Of a stretch of DNA of 64,000 bases, positions 33,358 to 44,226 are shown piece by piece. The position numbers and the translations under genes were made by a program. A model generated the notes under the pieces. It was not told where the DNA came from. It was given only the letters and a program-made list of their open reading frames with translations, and searched no databases. Positions within the stretch are counted from its first letter, which is position 1; the number at the start of each line of letters is the position of its first letter. Origin of the DNA: Devosia oryzisoli (GTDB taxonomy: Bacteria > Pseudomonadota > Alphaproteobacteria > Rhizobiales > Devosiaceae); assembly GCF_014837245.1 (NCBI RefSeq), contig NZ_JACYFU010000001.1:434001-498000 (forward strand). The letters run 5' to 3'.

Positions 33358-34378
33358 TCGTCGAGGACGCTGGGGGCAGCGGCGTGCCTTCCGCCAGGAG
33401 GCCACGCTCGGCCAGCGTCGTCCACAACTCGTGCGGGATAGGCGCGTCCCACCAGGCGAGGATGCCATCCAGCTCTTCCGGCGAGCGCGGGCCGGGCAGC
33501 ACGTTGCAGACCGCCGGGTGCGTCAGGGGGAACTGCAGCGCCGCGGCCGGCAGCGCCACGCCGAACTCCCGGCACACCGCCTCGATGGCCCGGACCTTGC
33601 GCACCACGTCTTCCGACGCCTTGGCGTAATTGAACGTGTCGCCGCCAACCAGAATGCCGGAGTTGAACGGGCCGCCGATGACCACCGACGCCCGCCGATC
33701 AAGGCACGTGCTGAGAAACGGATCGAGCGCGGTCTGCTCGAGCAGGGTGTAGCGTCCGGCCAGCAGGAACACGTCCCAGTCGCCCAGGGCGAAGGCGTCC
33801 ATCAGCACTTCCCACTCGTTGACGCCGAGGCCGATCGCCTTGATGACGCCGCCGTCGCGCAGTTCACGAAGCGCGCGATAACCGCCGCCTTCGAGTTGCT
33901 TCCACAGCGGCCGGTTGCCCTCCACCCCGTGGGTGGCGACGCCGATGTCGTGCACATATAAAATGTCCACCCGCTCCAGCCCGAGCCGCTGCAGGCTGTC
34001 CTCGAAGGAGCGCATGACGCCGTCATAGCTGTAGTCGTAGTGCTGGTCGAAGGGCAGGGGGTCGATCCAGTTGCCCTTGTCCTGCCGCTCCGGCGAAACG
34101 GGCCTGAGGAGCCTCCCCACCTTGGTGGAAATCACCGGACGCGGATGCGCCCCGCGCACCACTTCACCCACCAGGTGCTCCGAGCGCCCTAGGCCGTATT
34201 GCGGGGCGGTATCGACATAGGTGATGCCGCTTTCGAGCGCGTGCCGGACGGTGGCGCGGGCCTGGTCTTCCGGCACGGCGCTGAAGATGCCAGCCAGGCT
34301 GGCGCCGCCCAGGCCCAGCGTCGTGACCTCGAGCCCGGTCGTCCCGACACGGCGTTTCTCGAAGCTGCGCTTGCTCAT
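33350..34378 (-). CDS. Aldo/keto reductase (sugar/pyridoxal dehydrogenase-like)
   Basis: An NAD(P)-dependent oxidoreductase with TIM-barrel fold, of the subgroup that includes L-fucose, D-threo-aldose and pyridoxal 4-dehydrogenases. The 342 residues show GLGGASLAGIF, TYVDTAPQYGLGRSEHLVGE (catalytic Asp and Tyr), VISTKVGRLLRP (Lys), ILYVHDIGVATHG (His) and a C-terminal AALQFPLTHPAVCNVLPGPRSPEEL cofactor segment. Divergent from a second aldo/keto reductase across a palindromic operator, and near an AraD1-like gene, which suggests aldose oxidation as the role (inference). Confidence 0.9.
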   Translation of the reverse strand: MSKRSFEKRRVGTTGLEVTTLGLGGASLAGIFSAVPEDQARATVRHALESGITYVDTAPQYGLGRSEHLVGEVVRGAHPRPVISTKVGRLLRPVSPERQDKGNWIDPLPFDQHYDYSYDGVMRSFEDSLQRLGLERVDILYVHDIGVATHGVEGNRPLWKQLEGGGYRALRELRDGGVIKAIGLGVNEWEVLMDAFALGDWDVFLLAGRYTLLEQTALDPFLSTCLDRRASVVIGGPFNSGILVGGDTFNYAKASEDVVRKVRAIEAVCREFGVALPAAALQFPLTHPAVCNVLPGPRSPEELDGILAWWDAPIPHELWTTLAERGLLAEGTPLPPASSTIS

Positions 34379-34400
34379 GCGGCCCTCCCAAAGCGTTGAC

Positions 34401-34420
34401 GACTAACTGACATGTTAGTC
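34401..34420. promoter_or_regulatory. Palindromic operator between divergent aldo/keto reductases
   Basis: GACTAAC and GTTAGTC arms, seven bases each and perfect, with a six-base spacer. It lies 22 bases from one start and 73 from the other. The form is like GntR- or TetR-type operators; no regulator gene of either family is adjacent. Confidence 0.7.
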
Positions 34421-34493
34421 TAATGGAGTAAAGCGGTTGCCGTCGCCGGTTGCCAACCGCCCGGTCGGCCGCTCTCCAGACAGGGAACCCAGC

Positions 34494-35462
<969 letters not shown>

Positions 35463-35511
35463 AGCCGGGCAACTGCGGTGGCTGCGTTTCCAGCCACCGC
35501 CAGTGCGTGCC

Positions 35512-36507
35512 TCAGTACAGTCCGCCGACGATCACCGGCCGCTCTTCCTCCACCCGCACCGGATTGCGCAGCGGCAGGCCGAACTGGCTTTCCTCGATCT
35601 CGAAGACGTCGTCCGGACGCGTGGAGATGCCATCGGCAAAGCTCAGCGTGGCGGTGCCGAACATGTGCACATGCACATCGCCCGGCTGGCAGAACAGGTC
35701 GTATTTGAAGTGGTGGTATTCGAGGTTGGCGATGGTGTGGCTCATATTGTCCTCCCCTGAGAGGAAGGGCTTTTCCCACAGCACCTCGCCATCCCTGCGG
35801 ATGCGGGACATGCCTTCGATATGGCCCGGCATGTCGCCGACCCGCAGCTCCGGCCCGAAGGAGCAGGCGCGCAGCTTGGAGTGTGCGAGGTAGAGGTAGT
35901 TGATCCGCTCCGTCACGTGGTCGGAGAACTCGTTGGCCAGCGCAAAGCCCAGGCGCCGGGGCTGGCCGTGCTTGTCGATCACGTAGATGCCGGCGATCTC
36001 GGGTTCCTCGCCCGCGTCCAGCGCAAAGGCCGGGGAAGGGATGGCATGGCCGGGGCGCACGACGGTGTGGCCGTTGCCCTTATAGAACCACTCCGGCTGC
36101 ACGCCCCTTTCCCCTGCCGCCGGCTTGCCGCTCTCGAGGCCCATGCGAAACATCTTCATGGAGTCCGTGAGCTCTTCGGCTTTCTTTTCGCCGTTGGCCT
36201 TGTGCATGGCGTCGCGCGTGGCAGCCGAACCGAGATGGGTGAGGCCGGTGCCGGTCACCAGCAGGTGCGCCGGGTCGGGATGGTCGATAGGGGACAGCAG
36301 CCGTCCCTCGGCCGCCAGCTTCTGCTTGTCGACGCTGGCGCCAAGGCCATGGGCGTCGACCGCCCCGGAGAGACCGCCGATCCCCTGCATTGCTTCCTGC
36401 GCCAGTTCATAAACCGAGCGCACGCCGGTCACGATGCGGGTCTCGCCATCGCGCGTCACGCCAACGGCGCGATTGCCCTGGTCGTCATAGAACTGGATGA
36501 GATTCAT
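35512..36507 (-). CDS. AraD1/GguC-like protein (fumarylacetoacetase-fold)
   Basis: A 331-residue member of the AraD1 (GguC) family, related to fumarylacetoacetate hydrolases and to sugar-acid dehydratases of non-phosphorylated arabinose/galactose catabolism. The ATG at 36507 begins MNLIQFYDDQGNRAVGV. Family blocks are LVTGTGLTHLGSAATRDAMH, EWFYKGNGHTVVRPG, IYVIDKHGQPRRLGFALANEFSDHVTE in pieces, SKLRACSFGPEL and PGDVHVHMFGTATLSFADG. It is convergent with the aldo/keto reductase at 34494-35462, so the three genes may form a small sugar-oxidation set. Confidence 0.85.
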   Translation of the reverse strand: MNLIQFYDDQGNRAVGVTRDGETRIVTGVRSVYELAQEAMQGIGGLSGAVDAHGLGASVDKQKLAAEGRLLSPIDHPDPAHLLVTGTGLTHLGSAATRDAMHKANGEKKAEELTDSMKMFRMGLESGKPAAGERGVQPEWFYKGNGHTVVRPGHAIPSPAFALDAGEEPEIAGIYVIDKHGQPRRLGFALANEFSDHVTERINYLYLAHSKLRACSFGPELRVGDMPGHIEGMSRIRRDGEVLWEKPFLSGEDNMSHTIANLEYHHFKYDLFCQPGDVHVHMFGTATLSFADGISTRPDDVFEIEESQFGLPLRNPVRVEEERPVIVGGLY

Positions 36508-36658
36508 GAGGCTGTCCTGGCTGTGTGGCCCTGAAGCGGGCGTTTGGCGCATAAAACGCAACGGCACGCAGCCTGTCCAGACAAAAATCATACTTTTGAG
36601 ATCGCCGCGCCTGCGGTGCCGAATCTGAAGTTGTTCCCTTAGCGACTTCACTGGCGAC

Positions 36659-36711
36659 GTTCTCATTTTGTCCCTTGACGTGATGGAAACAAAATGAGAA
36701 CAAACAGGAAC
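36659..36711. promoter_or_regulatory. SOS-like boxes and -35 element upstream of recA
   Basis: The alphaproteobacterial LexA site is GTTC-N7-GTTC (or GAAC-N7-GAAC). Here GTTC-N7-GTCC lies at 36659-36673 and AAAC-N7-GAAC at 36687-36701, each one base off; their inner 13 bases are exact reverse complements. A further GAAC follows at 36708, after six bases instead of seven. TTGACG at 36675-36680 could be the -35 hexamer between them; no good -10 is visible. LexA control is the likely role. Confidence 0.6.
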
Positions 36712-36782
36712 AGAAATTGCACATCAGGATCACGTCCCCTCTCGTTGCACCCGTTCCGAGAGCGTGAAATAAGGAGACCATC

Positions 36783-37856
36783 ATGGCTGCTACGCCGCTT
36801 CGCGTTGTTGAGGGTGGATCGATGGATAAGGACAAGGCCCTCGCCGCGGCGCTGAGCCAGATCGAGCGCAATTTCGGCAAGGGCTCGATCATGCGCCTTG
36901 GCGAAAATTCCGCGATCGAGGTCGAATCGATCTCCACGGGTTCGTTGGGGCTGGATATTGCTCTGGGCATCGGCGGACTGCCCAAGGGCCGTATCGTTGA
37001 AATCTTCGGGCCGGAAAGCTCGGGCAAGACGACGCTGGCCCTGCATGTCATCGCCGAAGCACAGCGCAAGGGCGGCATCTGCGCCTTTGTCGACGCCGAA
37101 CACGCCCTTGATCCGGTCTATGCCCGCAAGCTCGGCGTCAATGTCGATGACCTGCTGATTTCCCAGCCCGACGCGGGCGAGCAGGCGCTGGAAATCACCG
37201 ATACCCTGGTGCGGTCCGGTGCCATCGATGTCCTGGTGGTCGATTCGGTCGCGGCCCTGACCCCGCGGGCGGAGCTCGAAGGCGAAATGGGCGATGCGTT
37301 GCCTGGTCTGCAGGCGCGCCTCATGAGCCAGGCCATGCGCAAGCTGACCTCCTCGATTTCCAAGTCCAAGTGTCTTGTCATCTTCATCAACCAGATCCGC
37401 ATGAAGATCGGCGTGATGTACGGTTCGCCCGAGACCACCACCGGCGGCAACGCGCTGAAATTCTACGCCTCCGTACGCCTCGACATTCGCCGTATCGGCG
37501 CGTTGAAGGATCGCGAGGAGATCGTGGGCAACCAGACGCGCGTCAAGGTCGTCAAGAACAAGCTGGCGCCTCCGTTCCGCCAGGTCGAATTCGACATCAT
37601 GTATGGCGAAGGCATCTCTAAGACCGGCGAGTTGCTGGACCTGGGCGTCAAGGCGGGGATCGTCGAAAAATCCGGCGCCTGGTTCTCCTGGGACAGCCAG
37701 CGGCTGGGGCAGGGGCGCGAAAATTCACGCCAGTTCCTCAAGGACAACCCGGAGATTGCCGCCACCATCGAACAGGGCGTGCGGGAAAGTGCCGGCCTGC
37801 TGGATGAAGTGCTGCTGGTCGCTGGCGGCGACGACGACAGCAGCAGCGACGAGTAA
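36783..37856 (+). CDS. recA: Recombinase RecA
   Basis: RecA forms the ssDNA filament for homologous recombination and activates LexA cleavage. The 357 residues are complete: [21 protein letters not shown], Walker A in [14 protein letters not shown] (near residue 76), [21 protein letters not shown], Walker B-like [15 protein letters not shown], and loop L2 with [26 protein letters not shown] in pieces. The C-terminus is acidic (DDDSSSDE). AAGGAG precedes the ATG. Single-gene unit with SOS-like boxes upstream and a terminator downstream. Confidence 0.98.
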   Translation: MAATPLRVVEGGSMDKDKALAAALSQIERNFGKGSIMRLGENSAIEVESISTGSLGLDIALGIGGLPKGRIVEIFGPESSGKTTLALHVIAEAQRKGGICAFVDAEHALDPVYARKLGVNVDDLLISQPDAGEQALEITDTLVRSGAIDVLVVDSVAALTPRAELEGEMGDALPGLQARLMSQAMRKLTSSISKSKCLVIFINQIRMKIGVMYGSPETTTGGNALKFYASVRLDIRRIGALKDREEIVGNQTRVKVVKNKLAPPFRQVEFDIMYGEGISKTGELLDLGVKAGIVEKSGAWFSWDSQRLGQGRENSRQFLKDNPEIAATIEQGVRESAGLLDEVLLVAGGDDDSSSDE

Positions 37857-37880
37857 GACCTCCCGATCCCATGCAATTTC

Positions 37881-37903
37881 CCCCGCTTCGGCGGGGTTTT
37901 TTT
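37881..37903 (+). terminator. Rho-independent terminator after recA
   Basis: CCCCGC-TTCG-GCGGGG followed by seven T, 25 bases after the recA stop. Confidence 0.93.
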
Positions 37904-38273
37904 CATGGCTGTGGCTGTTTTCGCGCCCGGGATGCAGGAGAGGGCGCCGCCACGGGCAGGCGCTGCCTTGACTAGTCTGGGGCCTCGGAGCGCCTTCGGC
38001 ACGTCGATAGATCGTGCGGCTTTGGGGCGCGTTTCCTGCAGCAAATCACAGGCCCAGTCTGCCCGATCCTCGATCCGCCTTCGCTGGTAGATCGACCATC
38101 CCCGGCTCCTAGGAAGCGACGATTATTGGTGAGCGCGCGGGCTTGCCCGCCGGCATTGATTTGTCCGGCGGTACGACGCGGCAAATGCTGGACATTCCGG
38201 CGCTTGGCACGATAGAAAGTCGCGTTTTCCGTCAAGGGTGCGTCCGCGCCCGCTCCGCCATGAAAGCCTCTGC
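37904..38273. other. Intergenic region recA-alaS without a supported gene
   Basis: This 370-bp stretch after the recA terminator holds no ORF with a ribosome binding site or family resemblance. It includes a GCGCGGGCTTGCCCGCCGGC-type GC-rich element and presumably the alaS promoter, which I could not identify convincingly. No T-box or other riboswitch is evident. Confidence 0.6.
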
Positions 38274-40916
38274 ATGACCAGCGTAAACGATCTTCGCTCG
38301 AGCTTTGTCGGTTACTTTGCCCGCAATGGCCACGAAGCCGTGCCGTCCAGTCCTCTGGTGCCGCGCAACGATCCCACGCTGATGTTCACCAATGCCGGCA
38401 TGGTGCAGTTCAAGAATGTCTTCACGGGCGTTGAAAAGCGCCCCTATTCCACGGCGACCACCGCGCAGAAGTGCGTGCGCGCGGGCGGCAAGCACAACGA
38501 CCTCGACAATGTCGGGTTCACCGCGCGGCACCACACCTTCTTCGAGATGCTGGGCAATTTCTCCTTCGGCGATTACTTCAAGGATCGCGCCATCGAGCTT
38601 GCCTGGAACCTGCTCACCAAGGATTGGGGCCTGCCGCGCGACAAGCTCATGGTCACCGTCTACCAGGACGACGACGAGGCGCTCGAGCTCTGGAAGAAGA
38701 TTGCCGGCCTTTCGGAAGATCGCATCGTGCGCCTCGGCGCCAAGTCGAACTTCTGGCAGATGGGCGACACCGGCCCCTGCGGTCCATGCTCGGAAATCTT
38801 CTATGATCATGGCGACAAGATCTGGGGCGGCCCTCCGGGTTCGCCCGAGGAAGATGGAGATCGCTGGATCGAGATCTGGAACCTCGTCTTCATGCAGTTC
38901 GAGCAGCACGCCGATGGCTCGCGGGACGGTCTGCCGCGCCCCTCGATCGATACCGGCATGGGGCTCGAGCGCATCGCCGCGGTCATGCAGGGCGTGCACG
39001 ACAATTACGACATCGACCTCTTCAAGGCGCTGATCGGCGCGGCTGCCAACGTCACCAATGTGGATGTCAGCGGTTCGGGCAACCGCAGCCTGCGCGTCAT
39101 CGCCGATCACCTGCGCTCCATGAGCTTCCTCATTGCCGAGGGCGTGCTGCCCTCCAATGAAGGCCGCGGCTACGTGCTGCGCCGCATCATGCGCCGGGCC
39201 ATGCGGCACGCCACCCTTCTGGGGACGTCCGAGCCCGTCATCTACAAGCTGGTGCCCACGCTGGTACGCGAGATGGGCCAGGCTTATCCCGAGCTCAGCC
39301 GTGGCGAAGCAATGATCGCCGAAACCGTTCGCCTCGAGGAAGGTCGTTTCCTCAAGACACTCGGCCGGGGCCTGCAGATCCTCGAAGCCGAGACGGCCGA
39401 GATGGGCGAGGGCGCCACCCTCGCTGGCGAGACCGCATTCAAGCTCTACGACACCTATGGCTTCCCGCTCGATCTCACCCAGGACGCCCTGCGCGCACGC
39501 GGCATCACGGTCGACCAGGGCGGCTTCGATGCCGCCATGGCGCAGCAGAAGGCCGAGGCGCGCAAGAACTGGGCTGGTTCCGGGGAAGCCGCGACCGACA
39601 CCGTGTGGTTCGGCCTCGCTGACGAGCTCGGCCCCACCGAATTCCTTGGCTACGAAACGGAATCGGCTGAAGGCGAGGTCAAGGCGCTGGTCGTCGAGGG
39701 CGCGCGTGCCGACGCCATCGCGGCGGGCGACGAAGGCTTCGTCGTCGTCAACCAGACGCCCTTCTATGGCGAAAGCGGCGGCCAGGTCGGCGATACCGGC
39801 ACCATCCGCGGGGATGGCGTTGTGGCCGAAGTCCTCGACACGCAGAAGAACCACGGCGTCTTCGCCCATCGCATACGCGTGACCGAGGGGACGCTGCGGC
39901 GCGGGCAGGCGGTGGAACTGCTGGTCGACCACGCGCGCCGCTCGGCCATCCGCTCCAATCACTCCGCGACCCATCTGCTGCACGAGGCCCTGCGCATCGT
40001 GCTGGGCGACCACGTGGCTCAGAAAGGGTCAATGGTCTCGCCCGATCGCCTGCGCTTCGATTTCGTGCATACCAAGCCGATGACGTCGCAGGAGCTGGCC
40101 GAGGTGGAAGACATTGCCAACACTATCGTGCTCCAGAACAGCCCCGTGGAAACCCGGCTAATGGGCGTCGAGGAAGCCAAGGAGTCGGGGGCCCGCGCAT
40201 TGTTCGGCGAGAAATACGGCGACGAAGTCCGTGTCGTGTCCATGGGCGAACCCACCGGCAATGGCCTTGGCTGGTCGGTCGAGCTCTGCGGCGGCACCCA
40301 TGTGCGCCGCACTGGCGATATCGGCCTCGTCTCCGTAGTGGGCGAAAGTGCCGTGGCCGCCGGCGTCCGCCGCATTGAGGCGCTGACCGGCACTGCGGCC
40401 CGCCATCGCGGCAATGCCAACGCGGCCATCGTGTCCTCGGCCGCAGGCCTGCTGCGTTCCGGCACGCACGATGTGCTCGACCGCATCGAGGCGCTGCAAG
40501 ACCAGCTCAAGAAGTCCGAGCGGGCCCTGGCCGAGGCGCGGCAGAAGCTGGCCATGGGCGGCGGCGCGGCTTCGGGCGGCTCGGCGGCCGAAACCATCAA
40601 TGGCGTCACGTTCGCCGGCCGCGTCGTCGATGGGCTGCAGCCCAAGGACCTGCGCGGCCTCGTCGATCAGGCCAAGAAGCAGATCGGTTCGGGTATCGCC
40701 GTCATCATCGGCCGCAGCGACGACGGCAAGGCGGGCGTGGCCGTGGGCGTGACGGATGATCTGGTGGGCAAGTACTCCGCCGTCGACCTCGTGCGCGTCG
40801 GCTCGAGCGCGCTGGGCGGGCAGGGCGGCGGTGGCCGCCCCGACATGGCGCAGGCCGGCGGCCCCGATGGGGCGAAGGCCGATGACGCGCTGGCCGCGAT
40901 CCGCGCGCTGATCTGA
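38274..40916 (+). CDS. alaS: Alanyl-tRNA synthetase
   Basis: AlaRS charges tRNA-Ala and edits mischarged Ser and Gly. The ATG at 38274 gives 880 residues starting [19 protein letters not shown]. The aminoacylation core ([61 protein letters not shown]), the tRNA-recognition part ([18 protein letters not shown]), the editing domain ([12 protein letters not shown] and [13 protein letters not shown]) and the C-terminal C-Ala domain are all present. A bidirectional terminator follows. Start choice rests on similarity; no strong ribosome binding site is seen. Confidence 0.97.
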   Translation: MTSVNDLRSSFVGYFARNGHEAVPSSPLVPRNDPTLMFTNAGMVQFKNVFTGVEKRPYSTATTAQKCVRAGGKHNDLDNVGFTARHHTFFEMLGNFSFGDYFKDRAIELAWNLLTKDWGLPRDKLMVTVYQDDDEALELWKKIAGLSEDRIVRLGAKSNFWQMGDTGPCGPCSEIFYDHGDKIWGGPPGSPEEDGDRWIEIWNLVFMQFEQHADGSRDGLPRPSIDTGMGLERIAAVMQGVHDNYDIDLFKALIGAAANVTNVDVSGSGNRSLRVIADHLRSMSFLIAEGVLPSNEGRGYVLRRIMRRAMRHATLLGTSEPVIYKLVPTLVREMGQAYPELSRGEAMIAETVRLEEGRFLKTLGRGLQILEAETAEMGEGATLAGETAFKLYDTYGFPLDLTQDALRARGITVDQGGFDAAMAQQKAEARKNWAGSGEAATDTVWFGLADELGPTEFLGYETESAEGEVKALVVEGARADAIAAGDEGFVVVNQTPFYGESGGQVGDTGTIRGDGVVAEVLDTQKNHGVFAHRIRVTEGTLRRGQAVELLVDHARRSAIRSNHSATHLLHEALRIVLGDHVAQKGSMVSPDRLRFDFVHTKPMTSQELAEVEDIANTIVLQNSPVETRLMGVEEAKESGARALFGEKYGDEVRVVSMGEPTGNGLGWSVELCGGTHVRRTGDIGLVSVVGESAVAAGVRRIEALTGTAARHRGNANAAIVSSAAGLLRSGTHDVLDRIEALQDQLKKSERALAEARQKLAMGGGAASGGSAAETINGVTFAGRVVDGLQPKDLRGLVDQAKKQIGSGIAVIIGRSDDGKAGVAVGVTDDLVGKYSAVDLVRVGSSALGGQGGGGRPDMAQAGGPDGAKADDALAAIRALI

Positions 40917-40941
40917 GGCCACAGGCAGCATCAGGAACAAC

Positions 40942-40968
40942 GATCGCCCGGGTCCAACCCGGGCGATC
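40942..40968. terminator. Bidirectional terminator between alaS and the EamA transporter
   Basis: 12-bp perfect stem GATCGCCCGGGT / ACCCGGGCGATC with a CCA loop, in the convergent gap; T-tract weak (TGCTTATT). Confidence 0.8.
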
Positions 40969-40979
40969 TGCTTATTCGT

Positions 40980-41864
40980 CTATTCGCCGATGCGGAAGAA
41001 GAACACTCGCGGCTTCCAACGGATGGGCCGGCGCTCCGAGAGCACGTTGAGCAGGCCTGACCCCACCACCACGGCCATGCCGACTATGGCGATCCAATCC
41101 GGGTACTCGCCGAAAAAGGCGGCGCCGAAGACGATGGCCCAGATCAGCTGGCTGTACTGCACCGGCGCGATCAGGTTGGCCGGGGTGCGCTTGGCCGCGG
41201 CGATGATCAGCAATCCGCCCGCGCCGCCCGTCAGCCCGATGGCGAGGAAGATCAGCAATTGCATGGGCGTCGGCATGACGAAGCCGGGCAGCATCAGCAC
41301 GCCATTGATGACGGCTGAATAGATCACCTGCAGCCCCACGAGGCTCACGCGCCGTTCCCGCGCTGCAACATGCCGCAGGATGATGGTGGTGATGGCGGCA
41401 AAGAACACGCTGATCATGATGGCGACGTGCCCCGGCTCCACCGCGCGCAGCCCCGGCCGGATCACCAGCACCACGCCGAGGAAGCTGACCAGCAGCAGCA
41501 GCCAGCGCTGCAGCGCCACCTGCTCCTTGAGCACGAGGACGGAGAGCGCGGTCACCATCACCGGAGTCAGAAATCCGATGGCATAGACGTCGGCAAAGGC
41601 CACGTGCGTAAAGGCATACATCACGAGCGCCGTACTGCTGATGGCGGTGACACAGCGCAGGTGCACCAGCCAGGGGTGCTGCAGCTTGTACATGTCGCGC
41701 CAGCGCTCATCGCGCTTAGTGAGCATGGTCGGGATGATGGAAAAGCTGGTGGTGAAGAACGCGATCTCGAAAACCGACATGGAGGAGCCGGTCGCCTTGA
41801 TCAGGGCGTCGCCGATCGAGAAGGCGGCATAGCCCAAAAAGGCCAGAATGACGCCAACGGGCAT
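40980..41864 (-). CDS. DMT-superfamily transporter (EamA domains)
   Basis: A predicted inner-membrane metabolite exporter of 294 residues with ten membrane segments arranged as two EamA repeats (first ~5-140, second ~150-280). Recognisable blocks are GDALIKATGSSMSVFEIAFF, FADVYAIGFLTPVMVTALSVLVLKE in pieces (the repeat 1 end), and LIAPVQYSQLIWAIVFGAAFFGEYPD at the repeat 2 end. The substrate cannot be predicted; RhaT/RarD-like or amino-acid efflux are typical of the family. Convergent with alaS. Confidence 0.9.
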   Translation of the reverse strand: MPVGVILAFLGYAAFSIGDALIKATGSSMSVFEIAFFTTSFSIIPTMLTKRDERWRDMYKLQHPWLVHLRCVTAISSTALVMYAFTHVAFADVYAIGFLTPVMVTALSVLVLKEQVALQRWLLLLVSFLGVVLVIRPGLRAVEPGHVAIMISVFFAAITTIILRHVAARERRVSLVGLQVIYSAVINGVLMLPGFVMPTPMQLLIFLAIGLTGGAGGLLIIAAAKRTPANLIAPVQYSQLIWAIVFGAAFFGEYPDWIAIVGMAVVVGSGLLNVLSERRPIRWKPRVFFFRIGE

Positions 41865-41960
41865 CGCAATACCATCGATGAAGGGAGGACTACGTCCGGG
41901 AGAAGGCTACCATACAAGCGCGTGCGGGCGTCGTCATCGGTATTTCGCCCCGCCTACAGG

Positions 41961-41991
41961 AAAAAGGGCCGGAGCATTGCTCCGGCCCTTT
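41961..41991 (-). terminator. Terminator after icd
   Basis: 13-bp perfect stem AAAGGGCCGGAGC / GCTCCGGCCCTTT with a 3-base loop and a T run on the minus strand, 22 bases past the icd stop. Confidence 0.92.
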
Positions 41992-42013
41992 GATGGGTCC
42001 GTGGCCCGCTGGC

Positions 42014-43225
42014 TTATGCCATGGCCTTCTGCAGGTTCTGGTCGATGGCGTCGAGGAAGCCAATGGTGGTGAGCCAGGGCTGGTCCGGACCCACCAGCAA
42101 GGCCAGGTCCTTGGTCATCTTGCCTTCTTCGATGGTGTCGACCGTGACCTTTTCCAGCGTCGCGGCGAACTTGGCCAGCGCGTCATTGCCATCGAGCTTG
42201 GCGCGGTGGGCAAGGCCGCGGGTCCAGGCGAAGATGGAGGCGGTCGAGTTGGTCGAGGTTTCCTTGCCCTGCTGGTGCTGGCGGTAATGCCGGGTCACGG
42301 TGCCGTGGGCGGCCTCGGCTTCCACGGTCTGCCCATCGGGCGTCATCAGCACCGAGGTCATCAGGCCCAGCGAGCCAAAACCCTGGGCCACCGTGTCCGA
42401 TTGCACGTCGCCGTCATAGTTCTTGCACGCCCAGACATAGCCGCCGGACCACTTCAGGGCCGCCGCGACCATATCGTCGATCAGGCGATGCTCGTACCAG
42501 ATCTTCTTGGCTTCGTACTTTTCCTTGAACTCGGCTTCGTAGATCTCCTGGAAGATGTCCTTGAAGCGACCGTCATAGACCTTGAGGATCGTGTTCTTGG
42601 TCGAGAGATAGCACGGCACGCCGCGGTTGAGCGCATAGTTGAGCGATGCGCGGGCAAAATCGGCGATGGAATCATCGAGGTTGTACATGCCCATGGCGAC
42701 ACCGGCGCCCGGCGCGTCGAACACGTCGTGCTCGATCACGGTGCCGTCCTCGCCGACGAACTTCATGGTCAGCTTGCCCTTGCCGGGGAACTTGAAGTCG
42801 GTGGCGCGATACTGGTCGCCAAAGGCGTGGCGGCCAACGATGATGGGCTGCGTCCAGCCGGGCACCAGGCGGGGCACGTTCTTGCAGATGATGGGTTCGC
42901 GGAAGATCACGCCGCCGAGGATGTTGCGGATGGTGCCGTTGGGCGAACGCCACATCTTCTTGAGGCCGAACTCTTCGACGCGCGCTTCGTCAGGCGTGAT
43001 GGTAGCGCACTTGATGCCGACACCATACTTCTTGATGGCGTTGGCCGAATCCACCGTTACCTGGTCGTTGGTGGCGTCGCGATTCTCCACCGAGAGGTCG
43101 TAATACTCGATCGGCAGGTCGAGATAGGGCGTGATGAGCTTGTCCTTGATGGCCTGCCAGATGATGCGGGTCATCTCATCGCCGTCGAGGTCGACGACCG
43201 GGTTGGCGACTTTGATTTTGCTCAT
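42014..43225 (-). CDS. icd: NADP-dependent isocitrate dehydrogenase
   Basis: Oxidative decarboxylation of isocitrate to 2-oxoglutarate in the TCA cycle. The ATG at 43225 has AAGGGAG upstream and gives 403 residues, the size of the eukaryotic-like homodimeric IDH type common in alphaproteobacteria. Motifs are [60 protein letters not shown], and the Asp-rich metal site [24 protein letters not shown]. The C-terminus ends LQKAMA. Single-gene unit with its own terminator. Confidence 0.97.
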   Translation of the reverse strand: MSKIKVANPVVDLDGDEMTRIIWQAIKDKLITPYLDLPIEYYDLSVENRDATNDQVTVDSANAIKKYGVGIKCATITPDEARVEEFGLKKMWRSPNGTIRNILGGVIFREPIICKNVPRLVPGWTQPIIVGRHAFGDQYRATDFKFPGKGKLTMKFVGEDGTVIEHDVFDAPGAGVAMGMYNLDDSIADFARASLNYALNRGVPCYLSTKNTILKVYDGRFKDIFQEIYEAEFKEKYEAKKIWYEHRLIDDMVAAALKWSGGYVWACKNYDGDVQSDTVAQGFGSLGLMTSVLMTPDGQTVEAEAAHGTVTRHYRQHQQGKETSTNSTASIFAWTRGLAHRAKLDGNDALAKFAATLEKVTVDTIEEGKMTKDLALLVGPDQPWLTTIGFLDAIDQNLQKAMA

Positions 43226-43356
43226 CGATGAACTCCCTTGGGTGAGCGGATTTCGGCCGTTTGCCGTTCGGGGGCCCGTATAGCATCGCCACCCGAAAGC
43301 GCAAAGTCGCGCGCGAGCAAGGGGCCATGCCCGTCCTGGCCGTGTTCCGGCGCCCG

Positions 43357-43692
43357 CTATTTCGCGGGCAAAGTCGCGACAAACGCCAAGGCTCGGGCAA
43401 TCCACGCCCGCAGATCGTCGTCGTCCTCGATGGCGTTACCGCTCAGCACGACGAAGCCGCTCATGCTGCGCCCGCCCATATCCATGATGGAGGCACCCGG
43501 GACGGCGAGAGCGTCTTCCATTCCCGCCTTGCCAACCCGCACCAGCAGAGACCCATCCTTGGCCAGTGCCAGGAGCATGTTCCCTGCAGTCATGAAGGCA
43601 AGGCCGCCGAACATCCGTTTTTCCGTGCCGTGCACGCCGGGCGGAAGAAGAGAGCGGATGCGCGCCGCCAAGGCATCCACGGTCATGTTCAT
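43357..43692 (-). CDS. TfoX N-terminal domain protein
   Basis: A 111-residue protein with only the TfoX N-terminal domain: [33 protein letters not shown] in pieces, [14 protein letters not shown], and [16 protein letters not shown]. Full-length TfoX/Sxy controls competence in gammaproteobacteria, but the isolated domain has no established role. The ATG at 43692 overlaps the stop of the upstream GFA gene (ATGA), so the two are coupled. Confidence 0.88.
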   Translation of the reverse strand: MNMTVDALAARIRSLLPPGVHGTEKRMFGGLAFMTAGNMLLALAKDGSLLVRVGKAGMEDALAVPGASIMDMGGRSMSGFVVLSGNAIEDDDDLRAWIARALAFVATLPAK

Positions 43693-44132
43693 CGCGTTTC
43701 GTCCACGCGATAGGCGTCGTGCCGGGGCAATACTTCGTGAACCAAGTCCCACGCGGGTTGCGTGACAGCAAAGATCAACTGGCTGGGATCAAACCAGTTG
43801 TTTTGTCCCGCCAGCAGTCCGACCGGAACAATACACAAGCTGGGGGCTCTCGAGGACTTAGCATAGACCGTCGTGCTGCACTCGGGACAGAAGTGGCGCG
43901 TGAAGGTTGCGCCCGAATCTGCTGGTCGAGAATAGCTTTTAGTGGTTCCTGTGCTTAGGAGAGCTTCCGTGGGCACCAGTATGACTGAACTATGGCCGCC
44001 TCCGGACGTCTTCTGGCAATGTAAACAACTGCACTGAAACATCGACGTGACATGGCCCCTGAGCGCGACCGTCACTGCCCCGCATTCGCAGGTCGCCACA
44101 ACATCAATCGAGCGGTGGTCTTTCGGTCCCAT
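43689..44132 (-). CDS. GFA family protein (CENP-V/GFA zinc fold)
   Basis: A 147-residue zinc protein of the glutathione-dependent formaldehyde-activating enzyme family. Zinc cysteines are in CECGAVTVALRG (15, 17), FQCSCLHCQKTSGGGHSS (near 34, 36, 39) and RHFCPECSTTVYA. The family includes Gfa but most members have unknown substrate, so formaldehyde activation should not be assumed. Upstream partner of the TfoX-N gene in a two-gene unit. Confidence 0.9.
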   Translation of the reverse strand: MGPKDHRSIDVVATCECGAVTVALRGHVTSMFQCSCLHCQKTSGGGHSSVILVPTEALLSTGTTKSYSRPADSGATFTRHFCPECSTTVYAKSSRAPSLCIVPVGLLAGQNNWFDPSQLIFAVTQPAWDLVHEVLPRHDAYRVDETR

Positions 44133-44226
44133 CCGGGAAAGCTGGCACGGCGCCGGACGGAGGGCAAGCGGGCCTTGCCAAGTCGCGTGGAAGGCTTGAA
44201 ACTGCGGCTCCTCGCGAGGGTCCCCA

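Noticed and set aside
37904-38090. 61-residue ORF between recA and alaS
   Set aside because: Overlaps the tail of the recA terminator, has no ribosome binding site and no family resemblance.
38232-40013. 593-residue open frame antisense to alaS
   Set aside because: It is a GC-rich mirror frame of alanyl-tRNA synthetase; no ribosome binding site and no recognisable domain.
42014-43231. 413-residue open frame antisense to icd
   Set aside because: Shadow of isocitrate dehydrogenase, which has clear catalytic motifs and its own ribosome binding site and terminator.
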